Of a stretch of DNA of 64,000 nt, positions 26,869 to 35,800 are shown in pieces. The DNA comes from JAPUME01 sp027294185 (lineage in GTDB: Bacteria; Acidobacteriota; Terriglobia; UBA7540; JAPUME01), in NCBI GenBank assembly GCA_963555835.3, contig CAUVWZ020000002.1, forward strand, positions 1,674,001-1,738,000. The letters are read 5' to 3'. The translations under genes were made by a program, and so were the position numbers. The notes beneath the pieces are model-generated. The model was not told the origin of the DNA, did not search any database, and saw nothing but the letters and a program-made list of their open reading frames with translations. The number at the start of each line of letters is the position of its first letter. Position 1 is the first letter of the stretch.

Positions 26869-27264
26869 TCCCCACCCTTGCTCCGCAAGGACGACCTGCC
26901 CTCCGAAGGCCGGACGTAGGAGGAGGCACCCGCATTGTGGCAGTCTACGAGAGTGTCACCCATCATTCTGGACGAGAGCAGAAAATTAGTATCCCCCACC
27001 CTTGCTCAGCAAGGATGGGGCACCCGCAAGGATGGAGCACCCGGCTCACCAATTATGAGGCGTCCGGTACGGGACCCGTTCAGGTCGTCGTGACCATCGC
27101 CCGAACCCTCGATCAGGCCCTGACCATCCAGCGAATCCTCGACTGGCCGTCCCGCCTTGACCGATCGCTGGACGTCAAGAAGGACTGAATCTCATGGTCT
27201 GCGCTCCCCGTTGTTGAAAACCGAACTGCGGGTGCCCCATCCTTTGCGCAGCAAAGGGTGGGGG
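26869..27264. repeat. REP cluster downstream of RAYT
   Basis: Three REP-type elements: about 26869-26936 (CCCCACCCTTGCTCCGCAAG with a longer insert), 26992-27052 (CCCCCACCCTTGCTCAGCAA then GGATGGGGCACCC, partly repeated), and 27229-27264 (GGGTGCCCCATCCTTTGCGC then AGCAAAGGGTGGGGG). Each folds into a GC-rich hairpin and matches those at 25922-26140. Confidence 0.8.
27048..27188 (+). pseudogene. 3' fragment of an unidentified gene, cut by a REP element
   Basis: A 46-codon open stretch ending in TGA encodes TNYEASGTGPVQVVVTIART and then a charged, amphipathic tail ending LDVKKD. It has coding-like composition, but its 5' side runs directly into a REP repeat with no start. I do not recognise the family. 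Confidence 0.35.
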
Positions 27265-27286
27265 AAGGCCACGCAAGCTTTCCCCC

Positions 27287-28585
27287 TCAACTCCTCCCGA
27301 ACACCCTGCGATAAATTGCATCGAGGTGCTGGAACTGGCGGGCCAAAGAGAACGACTGCTCGATTTCCTCAGGACTCAAGAACTGGGCAATATCGGCGTC
27401 GTTGCGGATGGCGTCGCGGAAGTTCTCATCCTCATCCCAGACGCGCATGGCCGAGCGTTGCACCCAGCGATACGCTTCCTCGCGCGAGGCACCTTTGGCA
27501 GCCAGGTCGAGCAGGACCTGGCCGGAAAAGACCAGCCCCCGCATGGAGCTCAGATTCTCGCGCATTCTTTCGGGATAAACCAGGAGACGCGCGATCATGT
27601 CCGTAGTTTTGGCGATCATGTAATCGACGAGAATCGTCGAGTCGGGCAGGATGACGCGCTCGACCGAGGAGTGCGAAATGTCGCGCTCATGCCACAGGGC
27701 CACATTTTCAAGCCCCGCCTGCGCGTTCGAGCGCACCAGACGCGACAGGCCGCACATCTGCTCGGCGGTGATGGGATTGCGCTTGTGCGGCATGGCCGAG
27801 GACCCCTTCTGCCCGGCGGAGAAGAACTCTTCGACCTCACGCACCTCGGTCCGTTGCAGGTGGCGAACCTCAAGCCCAATCTTTTCCAGTGAGGCGGCGA
27901 CGACGGCCAAGGTTGTCAAGTAATACGCGTGCCGGTCGCGCTGAAGAACCTGGGTTGAGATCGGCGCGGGGTTGAGCCCCAGTTTTCGGCAGATGCGCCG
28001 CTCGAGTGTCGGACTCAGATGAGCATAGGTCCCTACCGCGCCCGAAACCTTTCCGACCAGCATCTGCTCGGTGGCCGCTTCCATCCGTTCGAGGTTCCGC
28101 TTGTTTTCCGCATACCAGAGGGCCATTTTCAGGCCGAAGGTCATCGGTTCGGCGTGGATGCCGTGCGTGCGGCCCACCATGACCGTATCTTTGAACTCGA
28201 AGGCGCGCTTTCTCAAAACTTTGCCGAAGCCGCGCAATCCCTCCTCAATCAGCTCCGAGGCATCGCGCACCATCAACGCCAGCGCGGTATCCACCACGTC
28301 GTAGGAGGTCAGTCCGTAGTGGAGATAGCGGGCCGAGGGGCCGACGCGTTCGGCAACCGAAGTCGTGAAAGCCACGACGTCGTGCTTCACTTCTTTCTCA
28401 ATCTCGCGGATGCGCTCGATATCGATCACGGCCTTGCGCTTGATGTCGCGCGCCGCCGAACGCGGGATCATCTTCGCGTCGGCTTCCACCTCCGCGGTGG
28501 CGATTTCAACGTCCAGACATTTGCGGAAGCGATTCTCGTCGGTCCAGATGCGCCCCATCTGCGGGCGCGTGTATCGGGCTATCAT
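27287..28585 (-). CDS. purB: Adenylosuccinate lyase
   Basis: Purine synthesis enzyme that splits SAICAR and adenylosuccinate to release fumarate. 432 residues, typical length. It begins MIARYTRPQMGRIWTDENRF. The superfamily signature GSSAMPHKRNP is about residue 263, and HYGLTSYDVVDTAL (about 87) and VGRTHGIHAEPMTF (about 140) carry catalytic residues. The ATG at 28585 is chosen because the family begins there; a longer frame upstream adds non-homologous residues. Confidence 0.95.
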   Translation of the reverse strand: MIARYTRPQMGRIWTDENRFRKCLDVEIATAEVEADAKMIPRSAARDIKRKAVIDIERIREIEKEVKHDVVAFTTSVAERVGPSARYLHYGLTSYDVVDTALALMVRDASELIEEGLRGFGKVLRKRAFEFKDTVMVGRTHGIHAEPMTFGLKMALWYAENKRNLERMEAATEQMLVGKVSGAVGTYAHLSPTLERRICRKLGLNPAPISTQVLQRDRHAYYLTTLAVVAASLEKIGLEVRHLQRTEVREVEEFFSAGQKGSSAMPHKRNPITAEQMCGLSRLVRSNAQAGLENVALWHERDISHSSVERVILPDSTILVDYMIAKTTDMIARLLVYPERMRENLSSMRGLVFSGQVLLDLAAKGASREEAYRWVQRSAMRVWDEDENFRDAIRNDADIAQFLSPEEIEQSFSLARQFQHLDAIYRRVFGRS

Positions 28586-28654
28586 TACTGGTTCATACCT
28601 CGCTGGAAGTTCATGCCCCGCTGGTTCATAACTCGTTAATGCCGAAGCCGGCAC

Positions 28655-28821
28655 TTGCGTCTTGAGAGCACACCTCAGCGGCTAAAGCCGCTCTCCCGCT
28701 CGCCCATTCTCGGCACGGCTGATTCGCCGCGGCGAACGTGCCCTGACAAGCCGCGCTTTGACGACGACCGTGCGCGGACTAATTGTGAGATGGCTGCCGA
28801 AATTACCCTCACCGATTACGC
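28655..28821. other. Intergenic palindromic repeat
   Basis: Contains CTCAGCGGCTAAAGCCGCTC (about 28674-28694) and ATTCTCGGCACGGCTGATTC, then CCTGACAAGCCGCGCTTTGA. These are inverted-repeat-rich motifs of the kind dispersed in such genomes. No gene. Confidence 0.45.
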
Positions 28822-29592
28822 TCAAAGCCGAATCACTGGAGTGGGCTCGGTCTGCCGGGCGACCATCAACTTCGGCGCTGCCGACCCGTTCCGCGCCCCG
28901 AGCGCTTCCTGGGCCGACATCTCGGCCAGCTCCGGGAGATTGTTCATCTGGCTCAGATGCGCGAGGATCAGGACCTCCGCCCCGCCGTCGTAGTCGGTGC
29001 GTAGAAACTCGGCGGCGGCCAGGTTCGACAGGTGACCGTGACGGCCGAGGACACGCTGTTTGACGTGCCAGGGGTAGGGACTTATCTTCAGCAGCTCCGG
29101 GTCGTGGTTCGATTCGAGCACCAGAACCTGGCAGCCGCGCAGGTGGTGCTTGACGAGCTCGGTCACGTAGCCTAGATCCGTGACCAAACCCACCTTGACA
29201 CCCTCCATCTGAAAGGTAAACCCCACGGTATCCGCCGCATCGTGCGGCACGGTAAATGGAGTGACTTCGACATCCCCGATCGTGAAGCCCGACCCGGCGG
29301 AGAAATGCTCGTATCGCAGCTCGGCCTTCCAGGGGAGCGCGTCGCGCGTGGGCTCGGAAATGTAAACGGGAAGTGCGTGGTCGCTTGCGAGCTTTCGCAC
29401 GCTGGTGATGTGGTCGGTATGCTCGTGCGAGACGAGCAGGGCGTCGAGTCTCTCTGCCGGCTCGCCCACCAGCTCCAGGCGACGCCGAATTTCGCGCCCG
29501 CTCAGACCGGCGTCGATCAGCAGGCGGGTCCGCTCGGTGGCAAGGAACGTCGCGTTCCCTGAACTGCCGCTGCCTAACACGCAGATTCGCAC
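28822..29592 (-). CDS. YycJ/WalJ-like MBL-fold metallohydrolase
   Basis: 256 residues. It starts MRICVLGSGSSGNATFLATE, the YycJ-type opening, and has the beta-lactamase-fold metal motif SHEHTDH (about residue 54). Further metal ligands lie in VPHDA (about 115) and VTDLGY (about 137), with LESNHD later. YycJ relatives are predicted DNA/RNA exonucleases. Cytosolic, two zinc ions expected. It lies upstream of purB on the same strand but with a 237-base repeat-bearing gap. Confidence 0.85.
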   Translation of the reverse strand: MRICVLGSGSSGNATFLATERTRLLIDAGLSGREIRRRLELVGEPAERLDALLVSHEHTDHITSVRKLASDHALPVYISEPTRDALPWKAELRYEHFSAGSGFTIGDVEVTPFTVPHDAADTVGFTFQMEGVKVGLVTDLGYVTELVKHHLRGCQVLVLESNHDPELLKISPYPWHVKQRVLGRHGHLSNLAAAEFLRTDYDGGAEVLILAHLSQMNNLPELAEMSAQEALGARNGSAAPKLMVARQTEPTPVIRL

Positions 29593-29767
29593 CGCTGGTT
29601 CCTTCCTGACCGGGGTAGGCTGACGTGGGAAATATTAAAGGATTTTGGCCGAGAAGTCTCGCCGGGAAAGTTCACAACGCCTTTGACGAAAGGTTCCACC
29701 CCGGATGACGCTCCCGGGCGGGTAGGAGGAGAAGCCGCGTGTCGCTTCAGCATTCACGCGAACGGCA

Positions 29768-31033
29768 TTAACATTCAAGGGACCGACGGGTCATCCGGTG
29801 GCCGTTCGAGGGACCGAGTACGGTCAAGGCAATCTTCTCAACCTGGAAGAGTTCGCGGCTGACCTGCTGCACATCCTCCCGCGTGACCCGCTCGATGTGC
29901 CGGAGGATTTCGTCGAGTGAAGCGAAGCGGCCGAAGTACATCTCCTGGCGGGCGAGGTTCGACATGCGGCTGCCGGTGGACTCAAGCCCCAGCATCAGGC
30001 TGCCCTTCAGATGGTCCTTCGCCCTGCGGATCTCTTCTTCGCTCACGGGATTTTCCTTCAAGTCGGCCAGTTCGCGCGTGATCAACTGAATGACCTTGCG
30101 CGCGTTGGCAGGCGCGGTGCCCGCATAGATGGCCAGATTCCCCGAGTCGCTGTAGGAGTTGAGAAACGAAAAGACCGCATAGACCAGCCCCTGCTTCTCG
30201 CGAATGTTCTGGAAAAGACGCGAGCTCATGCCGCCGCCTAAAATGGTGCTCAGAATGTAGCAGACGTAACGCTTGTCGTGGACCACAGGATACGCCGGCG
30301 TGCCCAGGCAGATTTGCACCTGCTCCAGCCCACGCTTGTTCCGGTAGGTAATGCCGGGATGGGGAACCGGCTTCGAGCCGTTGGCCGGAACCGCGGCAGC
30401 CTTCTTTTTCAAAAAGTAACGGGCCACCAGGTCTACGACGCGCTCGTGCTTCAGATGGCCTGCCGCCGAAATCACCAGGCGGTTGGGAGCGTAATACTTG
30501 CGGAAATGGTTGAAGAGGGTGGTCTGTGCAAAACTTCCCACCGAGCGGCGAGTGCCGAGTATGGGACGGCCAAGGCTGTGGTTCGGCCAAAAGTTTTTGA
30601 TGAAGATTTCATGTACCAGGTCGTCGGGCGTGTCCTCGACCATCTTGATCTCTTCCTGAATCACCTGGCGTTCGCGTTGAATGTCGCCTTTGCCGAAGAG
30701 GGGGTCTTGCACCATGTCGGCCAGGACGTCAAAGGCCAGGGGCAGATGCTCATCGAGAACCTTCGTCGAGAAGCAGATGAATTCCTTCGCCGTGAAGGCG
30801 TCCAGATGTCCACCGATCGAGTCGACCGAACGGGCAATCTCCTCCTGGGTACGCTTATGCGTGCCTTTGAAAACCATGTGCTCGATGAAATGGGAAATAC
30901 CGTTGAATTTCTCTTTTTCGTGGCGTGAGCCGACCCGCACCCAGATGCCCAGCGAGATGGATCGCACTTCGGGCATATTCTCGGTGACAACAACAAGGCC
31001 GTTATCGAGAGTGGTGCGCTGAGGTCTTTTCAT
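29768..31033 (-). CDS. M16-family zinc peptidase (pitrilysin/processing peptidase type)
   Basis: 421 residues. The inverted zinc motif HxxEH is in HFIEHMVFKGT (residues about 47-57) with the downstream Glu in the next helix. The middle carries the two-lobed M16 fold (LGTPAYPVVHDKRYVCYILS; ILGGGMSSRLFQNIREKQGLVY, quoted in two parts, about 250-290). There is no signal peptide, so it may act in the cytoplasm like Bacillus YmxG/MlpA; export by other means cannot be excluded. Degrades peptides or processes precursors. Single gene. Confidence 0.88.
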   Translation of the reverse strand: MKRPQRTTLDNGLVVVTENMPEVRSISLGIWVRVGSRHEKEKFNGISHFIEHMVFKGTHKRTQEEIARSVDSIGGHLDAFTAKEFICFSTKVLDEHLPLAFDVLADMVQDPLFGKGDIQRERQVIQEEIKMVEDTPDDLVHEIFIKNFWPNHSLGRPILGTRRSVGSFAQTTLFNHFRKYYAPNRLVISAAGHLKHERVVDLVARYFLKKKAAAVPANGSKPVPHPGITYRNKRGLEQVQICLGTPAYPVVHDKRYVCYILSTILGGGMSSRLFQNIREKQGLVYAVFSFLNSYSDSGNLAIYAGTAPANARKVIQLITRELADLKENPVSEEEIRRAKDHLKGSLMLGLESTGSRMSNLARQEMYFGRFASLDEILRHIERVTREDVQQVSRELFQVEKIALTVLGPSNGHRMTRRSLEC

Positions 31034-31163
31034 CGCCGTTGATTCTCTGGGGTTCGGATGCCTGCCGTCGAGCCGCCGGATTCCTGTGTAAAAAGGGGCC
31101 TCTTTGTTTCTACCACAAGCAAGGGCAAAAGGCTACCGAGGCGATGAGGAGATTTTGGGGAAG

Positions 31164-31193
31164 AAAAAAGCTCCCCAGGGAAGACCAGGGAGC
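31164..31193 (-). terminator. Probable terminator of the DUF2911 gene
   Basis: On the minus strand GCTCCC pairs with GGGAGC and is followed by six T residues. The reverse strand also ends in a T-rich tract, so it may act both ways. The stem is short (6 pairs). Confidence 0.45.
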
Positions 31194-31227
31194 CTTTTAT
31201 TTTCTTTAACTTATGGCAGGAGCGGAA

Positions 31228-31254
31228 TTAACTCATAGATATGATATGAGTTAA
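31228..31254. promoter_or_regulatory. Perfect inverted repeat, possible operator
   Basis: TTAACTCATA (31228-31237) and TATGAGTTAA (31245-31254) are exact complements separated by 7 bases. AT-rich, no T tail, so a protein-binding site is more likely than a terminator. Confidence 0.4.
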
Positions 31255-31445
31255 CTGGACCTCGCCCTCAGGCTCGCTAAGCCGGCGGGACCAACTCCTG
31301 GCCGGAACCCTGGCGAAGGAGGAACCAACCACTCCAAGTCAATGTAACTAACTGATAATACTACACCTACATCAAAGGCGGAAAAGGGAGCATAACAGCC
31401 GAACCGCCCGCCCATTTCACCTAACCGGCTAGTTCGACTTGCCCG

Positions 31446-31985
31446 CTAGTTCGACTTAAAAGTCGTCGCGAGGCTCAGCTCACCCCAACGGATGGTCAGC
31501 TCACCGCGCATTCCGGATTCAGAAAGGCCGATGGTCAATACCTCGGCCGCCTCTCCCGCCTCGTCCTGGTGGAGCGGCACCGCCGCCACGTCAGTGGCCG
31601 CGTCGTAGCGCCTGCCCTCCCGTCCGGTCTTGCTGTTGAAGAGGAGTTCCCAGCCGCCGTCCGCTCCCTTTCTTGCCCAGAGGGTGTATTCCCCCTTCGG
31701 AACCGACACCCTCCCCTGGCCGCCGTTCATGAAGCTCAGGTCAGCGGTCGTCACGAACGCGGTGGCTTGATCCGCTCCCAGCCGCCAGATGCCACCGGGT
31801 CCCAACTGAGCAAGCAGTTGTTCAACCGACCGCCCGTTCAGTGACGGGCGGTTGTAATCCACGGAAATCTCCGCCCCGTTTACAGAAATCTTCTCTGTGG
31901 CGTGGGCGTTCCCGTGCGCAAGCACCAGCGCGGTCGAGATCAACAGAATGGCACACCCCAAAACAACGTTTAATACTCGCTTCAT
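31446..31985 (-). CDS. DUF2911 family secreted protein
   Basis: 179 residues with a signal peptide (hydrophobic residues about 5-22, cleavage after VLAHGNA-like sequence). The mature part has the DUF2911 pattern: ISVNGAEISVDYNRPSLNGR, GGIWRLGADQATAF, VPKGEYTLWA, and a beta-rich tail. Function is unknown; members are common in Bacteroidetes and Acidobacteria. The ATG at 31985 is preferred over one ten codons upstream because AGGAGGGAAG is directly 5'. AT-rich tandem sequence lies just upstream (32019-32090). Confidence 0.8.
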   Translation of the reverse strand: MKRVLNVVLGCAILLISTALVLAHGNAHATEKISVNGAEISVDYNRPSLNGRSVEQLLAQLGPGGIWRLGADQATAFVTTADLSFMNGGQGRVSVPKGEYTLWARKGADGGWELLFNSKTGREGRRYDAATDVAAVPLHQDEAGEAAEVLTIGLSESGMRGELTIRWGELSLATTFKSN

Positions 31986-32018
31986 CTTCCCTCCTAAGAA
32001 AGTCTCGCTTTTCATTGA

Positions 32019-32090
32019 TTCATTGATTCATTGATTGATAGATTGGTGGATTGAATAATTGAATAATTGGATAATTGATCGTTAAGCAGG
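32019..32090. repeat. AT-rich short tandem repeats
   Basis: Head-to-tail ATTCATTG (three copies) grading into GAATAATT and GGATAATT units, in the leader of the DUF2911 gene. Confidence 0.7.
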
Positions 32091-32155
32091 AATCATACGG
32101 CAATCAGCCCCCGTTTCCAAGGTTCAGGCCGCATCCGCGCCAACACCTCATTCCG

Positions 32156-32905
32156 CTATTTTGACTCATCCAAACGCAGCAGCCAGCGGATGCTGTTGCG
32201 GATCAGACGCTGCATCATGGGATGCCGCAACGCGCTCGGCGTATGTCCGGGCGCCAGATAGACGAATCGCCCTTCGCCCGGCTCACGCCACCAGCCCGCC
32301 GGAGCCATATCGTTGCCCCGCGACATGCTGCGCAGCAGCAGGTGCTCCCGGTCCAGGTAGTATTTGCTCATGTGCTGCTCGTCGAAAACCTCAAAGTCCT
32401 CCACCCCCTGGGTAATCGGGTGGTTCTTGTCCTCGATACGAACCGTAAAGGTCGCCGGCGGTGGATGCCCGCCGTAGTCGCCGCCGAAAAGCTGGTAGTA
32501 GGGACCTCCGGGCGGATAGATGCCGTGCGAATTGTGCAGGGCCAGAAATCCTCCGCCCCGGTGGACGAAGTCCCAGATGGCTTTCTGCTGCTCTTCGGTC
32601 ATCCACTTCACATGCGGCTGATCGTAGCCCTCGGGCCAGTTCATCCCGTCACGCAGGAAGACCAGAAGCTCGACCTTCTCCAGCGCCTCCCCCGTCAGCG
32701 CCTGGTCGTTTTCGATGAAGGTCACCGGGATGTTTTCGCGCACAAAAGCCGGAATCAGATTGTTGCGAATATAAACGGGGCTGTGATAGCGGTCCCCAAT
32801 CAGCGCCAGCGCATGGGGCCGGTCTGCCGATTGGTATACCTGCGAGGTGTTCTGTGCCCCCGCCGGACTTGCAAACAAAAGAACAGCCAGAATCGCTCGA
32901 AACAT
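32156..32905 (-). CDS. ThuA-like secreted protein
   Basis: 249 residues with a signal peptide (MFRAILAVLLFASPAGAQ). The ThuA fold, a class I glutamine-amidotransferase-like alpha/beta domain, shows as ALIGDRYHSPVYIRNNL, VHRGGGFLALHNSHG and NHPITQG, with the C-terminal FVYLAPGHTPSALRHPMM. ThuA domains are linked to trehalose or other sugar use and are common in Acidobacteria and Planctomycetes; the catalytic role is unsettled. Single gene. Confidence 0.85.
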   Translation of the reverse strand: MFRAILAVLLFASPAGAQNTSQVYQSADRPHALALIGDRYHSPVYIRNNLIPAFVRENIPVTFIENDQALTGEALEKVELLVFLRDGMNWPEGYDQPHVKWMTEEQQKAIWDFVHRGGGFLALHNSHGIYPPGGPYYQLFGGDYGGHPPPATFTVRIEDKNHPITQGVEDFEVFDEQHMSKYYLDREHLLLRSMSRGNDMAPAGWWREPGEGRFVYLAPGHTPSALRHPMMQRLIRNSIRWLLRLDESK

Positions 32906-33191
32906 CCCTCAAGCTCCTCGCTAATCTCGATCACAAAGGCAGCGGAAGACAATCCATCAGTTCTGCCCGGCGGCGGCGACGCGGCGGCGAAACTCGGCAA
33001 ACCAGTTGAGGACGAAGTTCAAATGCGTGCGCTCGGCTTCTCCTTCGCTCGCTCCCACCGGCACCGAGATTCTCCGTGACGCAGTAATGCGCAATGCTCT
33101 TGCCGATCATAAAGAAGACGCCGAATTGATGGGGTTATCCTACGGTGTGCCCACAGGTAAGTCAACGGCTCCGCACGCGTTGCATACCGGC

Positions 33192-33220
33192 TTGCAGCGA
33201 TTTGGGAGTCTGCGTATACT
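33192..33220 (+). promoter_or_regulatory. Promoter of tRNA-Ile
   Basis: TTGCAG (33192-33197), 17 bases, TATACT (33215-33220); start expected near 33227, 22 bases before the mature tRNA. Confidence 0.7.
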
Positions 33221-33248
33221 GATTAGCGAAGTCTGCCTTCACGGTTGT

Positions 33249-33325
33249 GGGCCTGTAGCTCAGCTGGCTAGAGCGCACCCCTGATAAGGGTGAGGTCGGT
33301 AGTTCAACTCTACCCAGGCCCACCA
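33249..33325 (+). tRNA. tRNA-Ile (GAU)
   Basis: Canonical cloverleaf: acceptor GGGCCTG/CAGGCCC, D arm GCTC/GAGC with GG, anticodon arm CACCC-CTGATAA-GGGTG giving GAT, T arm with TTCAACT, A73 and encoded CCA. It is a useful normal reference for the odd array at 16939-17188. Confidence 0.97.
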
Positions 33326-33515
33326 AGCGATTCCCTTCGCTCCACCCGGGTTTTTCCATCCCGACCTTTCCAGCTCTCCGCCCTGCGATTGGTCACAGTT
33401 TCCGACCGGGGCTGGATTCTGCCGCTTCTATTAAAGGTAGGATCGCACAATCCCCTTCGATCCCGGCCCATTCCCGCGCATAATGGGGTCAAGAATGCCG
33501 GGAGGAATTTGCCGG

Positions 33516-34523
33516 ATGCAGAAAAAAGCTCCAGGCCACAGGCCGGCGGTCGCGTCCTTCCTGATCGTCTTATGGTTCGCGACCCCTGGGATCGCCGCGC
33601 CGGAAACCCGATTGGAGCTACGCGGAGAAATCGTTCTCCCTCCCACGGAGGAAGGCGGGGTGGAGCAGGCAATCGTATTTCTCACCGGAGCCACGGATCC
33701 GTTTTCCGCACAAACCCGTTCCAATCCAAGAGGCCGCTTCCGGTTTCCGAAGCTCGAACCCGGAACCTACAATCTTTCCATTCTGATACCCGGGAAACGG
33801 GAAAGGCGACAGACCGTGGAGGTCACGCCCAGCCTGGCCGATGCGCGGGGAGTGGTAACCGTTACCGTCACCCTGGACCTGACCGATGAGGACTCCCGGA
33901 GAAGAGCGCCTCCGGGTCGGAGCGTTTCCGTTCGAGAACTCTCCATTCCCCGGTCGGCGCGAAGGGAATTCGCGCGCGCGGAAAACGCGCTTGGCAAACG
34001 TAACACCGAAGAAGCTCTGCGCCATCTGGAAACAGCCGTTTCGATTGCCCCCCAATTTGTGAGGGCGCTCAACAAACTGGGAACGGTTCACTACCAGACG
34101 CAATCCTACGAGAAAGCGGAACGCTACTTCCGCCAGGCGTTGAAGCACGACCCGGAAGCGTTCGCACCTCTGGTCAACCTGGGGGGCACTCTGTATTCCA
34201 TGAAGCGGTATTCCGAAGCGCTGGCGCTCAACCGGCAGGCCGTCGTGGTCCGGCCCGGCGATGCGCTGGCCAACGCGCAACTGGGAATGTGCTATCTCGA
34301 AGTGGGAAATTACGCTGACGCGCGCACATTTCTCTTGAGGGCCAGGACGATTGACCCCGGCCATTTCACCCTTCCCCAGCTATCCCTGGCGGATATCTAC
34401 CTGCGTCAGGGGGCGACGGACGCCGCCCGCCGCGAACTGGAAGATTTCCTCGCCCGCCATCCCGACTCCCCTCTGGCCCCCAAGGTGCACCGCCAACTGG
34501 GCCAACTCCCCACCAGAAATTAG
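33516..34523 (+). CDS. Secreted TPR-repeat protein
   Basis: 335 residues. A signal peptide (residues about 10-28, hydrophobic, ending PGIAAPE) is followed by a beta-sandwich carboxypeptidase-regulatory-like domain (about 30-115; FRFPKLEPGTYNLSI). After a basic linker come about five TPR units (about 150-325) with alternating A/Y/L positions, e.g. VRALNKLGTVHYQTQSYEKA. Such proteins scaffold envelope complexes. The ATG at 33516 is chosen because GGAGG lies at 33501-33505, though ATGs upstream are in frame. Follows tRNA-Ile by 190 bases. Confidence 0.8.
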   Translation: MQKKAPGHRPAVASFLIVLWFATPGIAAPETRLELRGEIVLPPTEEGGVEQAIVFLTGATDPFSAQTRSNPRGRFRFPKLEPGTYNLSILIPGKRERRQTVEVTPSLADARGVVTVTVTLDLTDEDSRRRAPPGRSVSVRELSIPRSARREFARAENALGKRNTEEALRHLETAVSIAPQFVRALNKLGTVHYQTQSYEKAERYFRQALKHDPEAFAPLVNLGGTLYSMKRYSEALALNRQAVVVRPGDALANAQLGMCYLEVGNYADARTFLLRARTIDPGHFTLPQLSLADIYLRQGATDAARRELEDFLARHPDSPLAPKVHRQLGQLPTRN

Positions 34524-34642
34524 AATATAGATTATCGAACAAAAAGCGAATAAATTTGTAACTCGGGACATCCCCACAACCGCCCCCGGCATCAAGCCAA
34601 GAGGAACCTAAAAAGCGTCGGGAAAGTTGGAAAGGGGGCAAT

Positions 34643-35363
34643 ATGTTTAACCGTATTGCTGGGTCCGTTGCGACTTTTTCTCTCGTTTCCACTCTTTGGT
34701 TCGCACCGCCAGCTTCCGCATGCTATGCAGACTACGAGCAAATGGGGGTGGTAGAATTTCGCTTGATAAGAAACTATGTGGATTCCAGTCCCATTACGGA
34801 CCAACTAAACTTCGCCTTGGGAACTACTGAATTTAGTTCGGGTTCCAGAACAGATGCTGGTTTCGGTATGGGATTCCGAACTTATTTTCCCATCGAATCT
34901 CGACACCAGAGCAAGGAATCGGAGGGGAAAGGCTTCTTTAACTGCCCAAGTATCGGCGTAAATTTCTCCTTTGATTACGTACCCCAGATCACCACTGACG
35001 ATTTTTTTGGATCGGGACATCGGTCCCGCTCGCCGGAAAACGAGGGCCTACTTCGCCAACCTACAACTTGAATTTGCTTTCCTTGAAACAGATCATTTTC
35101 GTCTTCGCGGCCAGGTTGGGATCGCAGCCGTTCTAAACTCCCTGGTCCTTCAAGGAATAAGCCCGGTTACTGGACAATGGCAGGACCTTGATTTCGATAA
35201 AACCTCGCTGTGGAACTTCCTTGGCAACTACGGAGTTGCACCCGAACTGATTTTTGGATCCAACCGCCAATTAACAATCGTTCCCCTCAGCTTTACACGG
35301 TTTGCAGGTGGATTTAACCAATTCGCCTTTTCAATCGGATATTCTTTTGACATTCCCCACTGA
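34643..35363 (+). pseudogene. Secreted beta-barrel-like protein, frameshifted in a T tract
   Basis: The first frame (34643-35071) starts with a signal peptide (MFNRIAGSVATFSLVSTLWF, then PPASA) and runs into non-coding sequence after TTDDFF. The second frame (ending 35363) continues the same pattern as LDRDIGPARRKTRAYFANLQ and ends in FAFSIGYSFDIPH. The shift falls at seven T residues (35002-35008); six would restore one 240-residue chain. The mature part is rich in alternating aromatic/polar residues, as in outer-membrane barrels, with a terminal aromatic-ending strand. The family is not recognised. Confidence 0.6.
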
Positions 35364-35407
35364 AAAGTATTCGGCAGGGATGTGGCTGGAGAGCAAGCTA
35401 GTCAAGC

Positions 35408-35620
35408 TTAATCAAGACAGCCCTCCGCCGCCAGACGGTCCTGAACCGGCGTTTTGATCAGCGGGTTCCCGTGCGAGGCCAGATCACCATATCCTTGATC
35501 GTCGGTCATGATCAGCAAAATATTGGGCTTTCGATCTGCGGAGCCGGGCGAGCTTTTTCCACCGCAAAAGTAAGCCATTGACGCCAACACAAGGCACAAC
35601 AGGCGCTGAAAGTTTCGCAT
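35408..35620 (-). pseudogene. N-terminal remnant of a sulfatase
   Basis: 70 codons from an ATG with GAGAGGA upstream: a lipoprotein-like signal ending AYFCGGK, then the sulfatase opening PNILLIMTDDQGYGDLASHG and a stop after AAEGCLD. A full sulfatase needs about 400-500 residues including the CxPxR motif, which is missing. An intact sulfatase lies at 59651-61033. Confidence 0.7.
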
Positions 35621-35800
35621 TGAAAATCCTCTCACATGGGGAAAGGGGTCCAGGCGACGTGGCCCGATGATCTTCCCGTGGCCGGAAATTATAATTAAAA
35701 GTTGCCACCGACTGCGACCCAATCACATTTTCTTTGGCATTCATCAAAGCGAAACGAATCATTCGGTTCCCCATTGTGAAACACCCTCATGTGACTTACC

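Larger units (their letters stand above)
31034..31445. other. Intergenic region with a terminator-like hairpin and an inverted repeat
   Basis: Holds the hairpin at 31164-31193 and the inverted repeat at 31228-31254, listed separately. A GC-rich palindromic stretch (31290-31330, CTGGCCGGAACCCTGGCGAA) may fold. No reading frame is supported. Confidence 0.4.
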
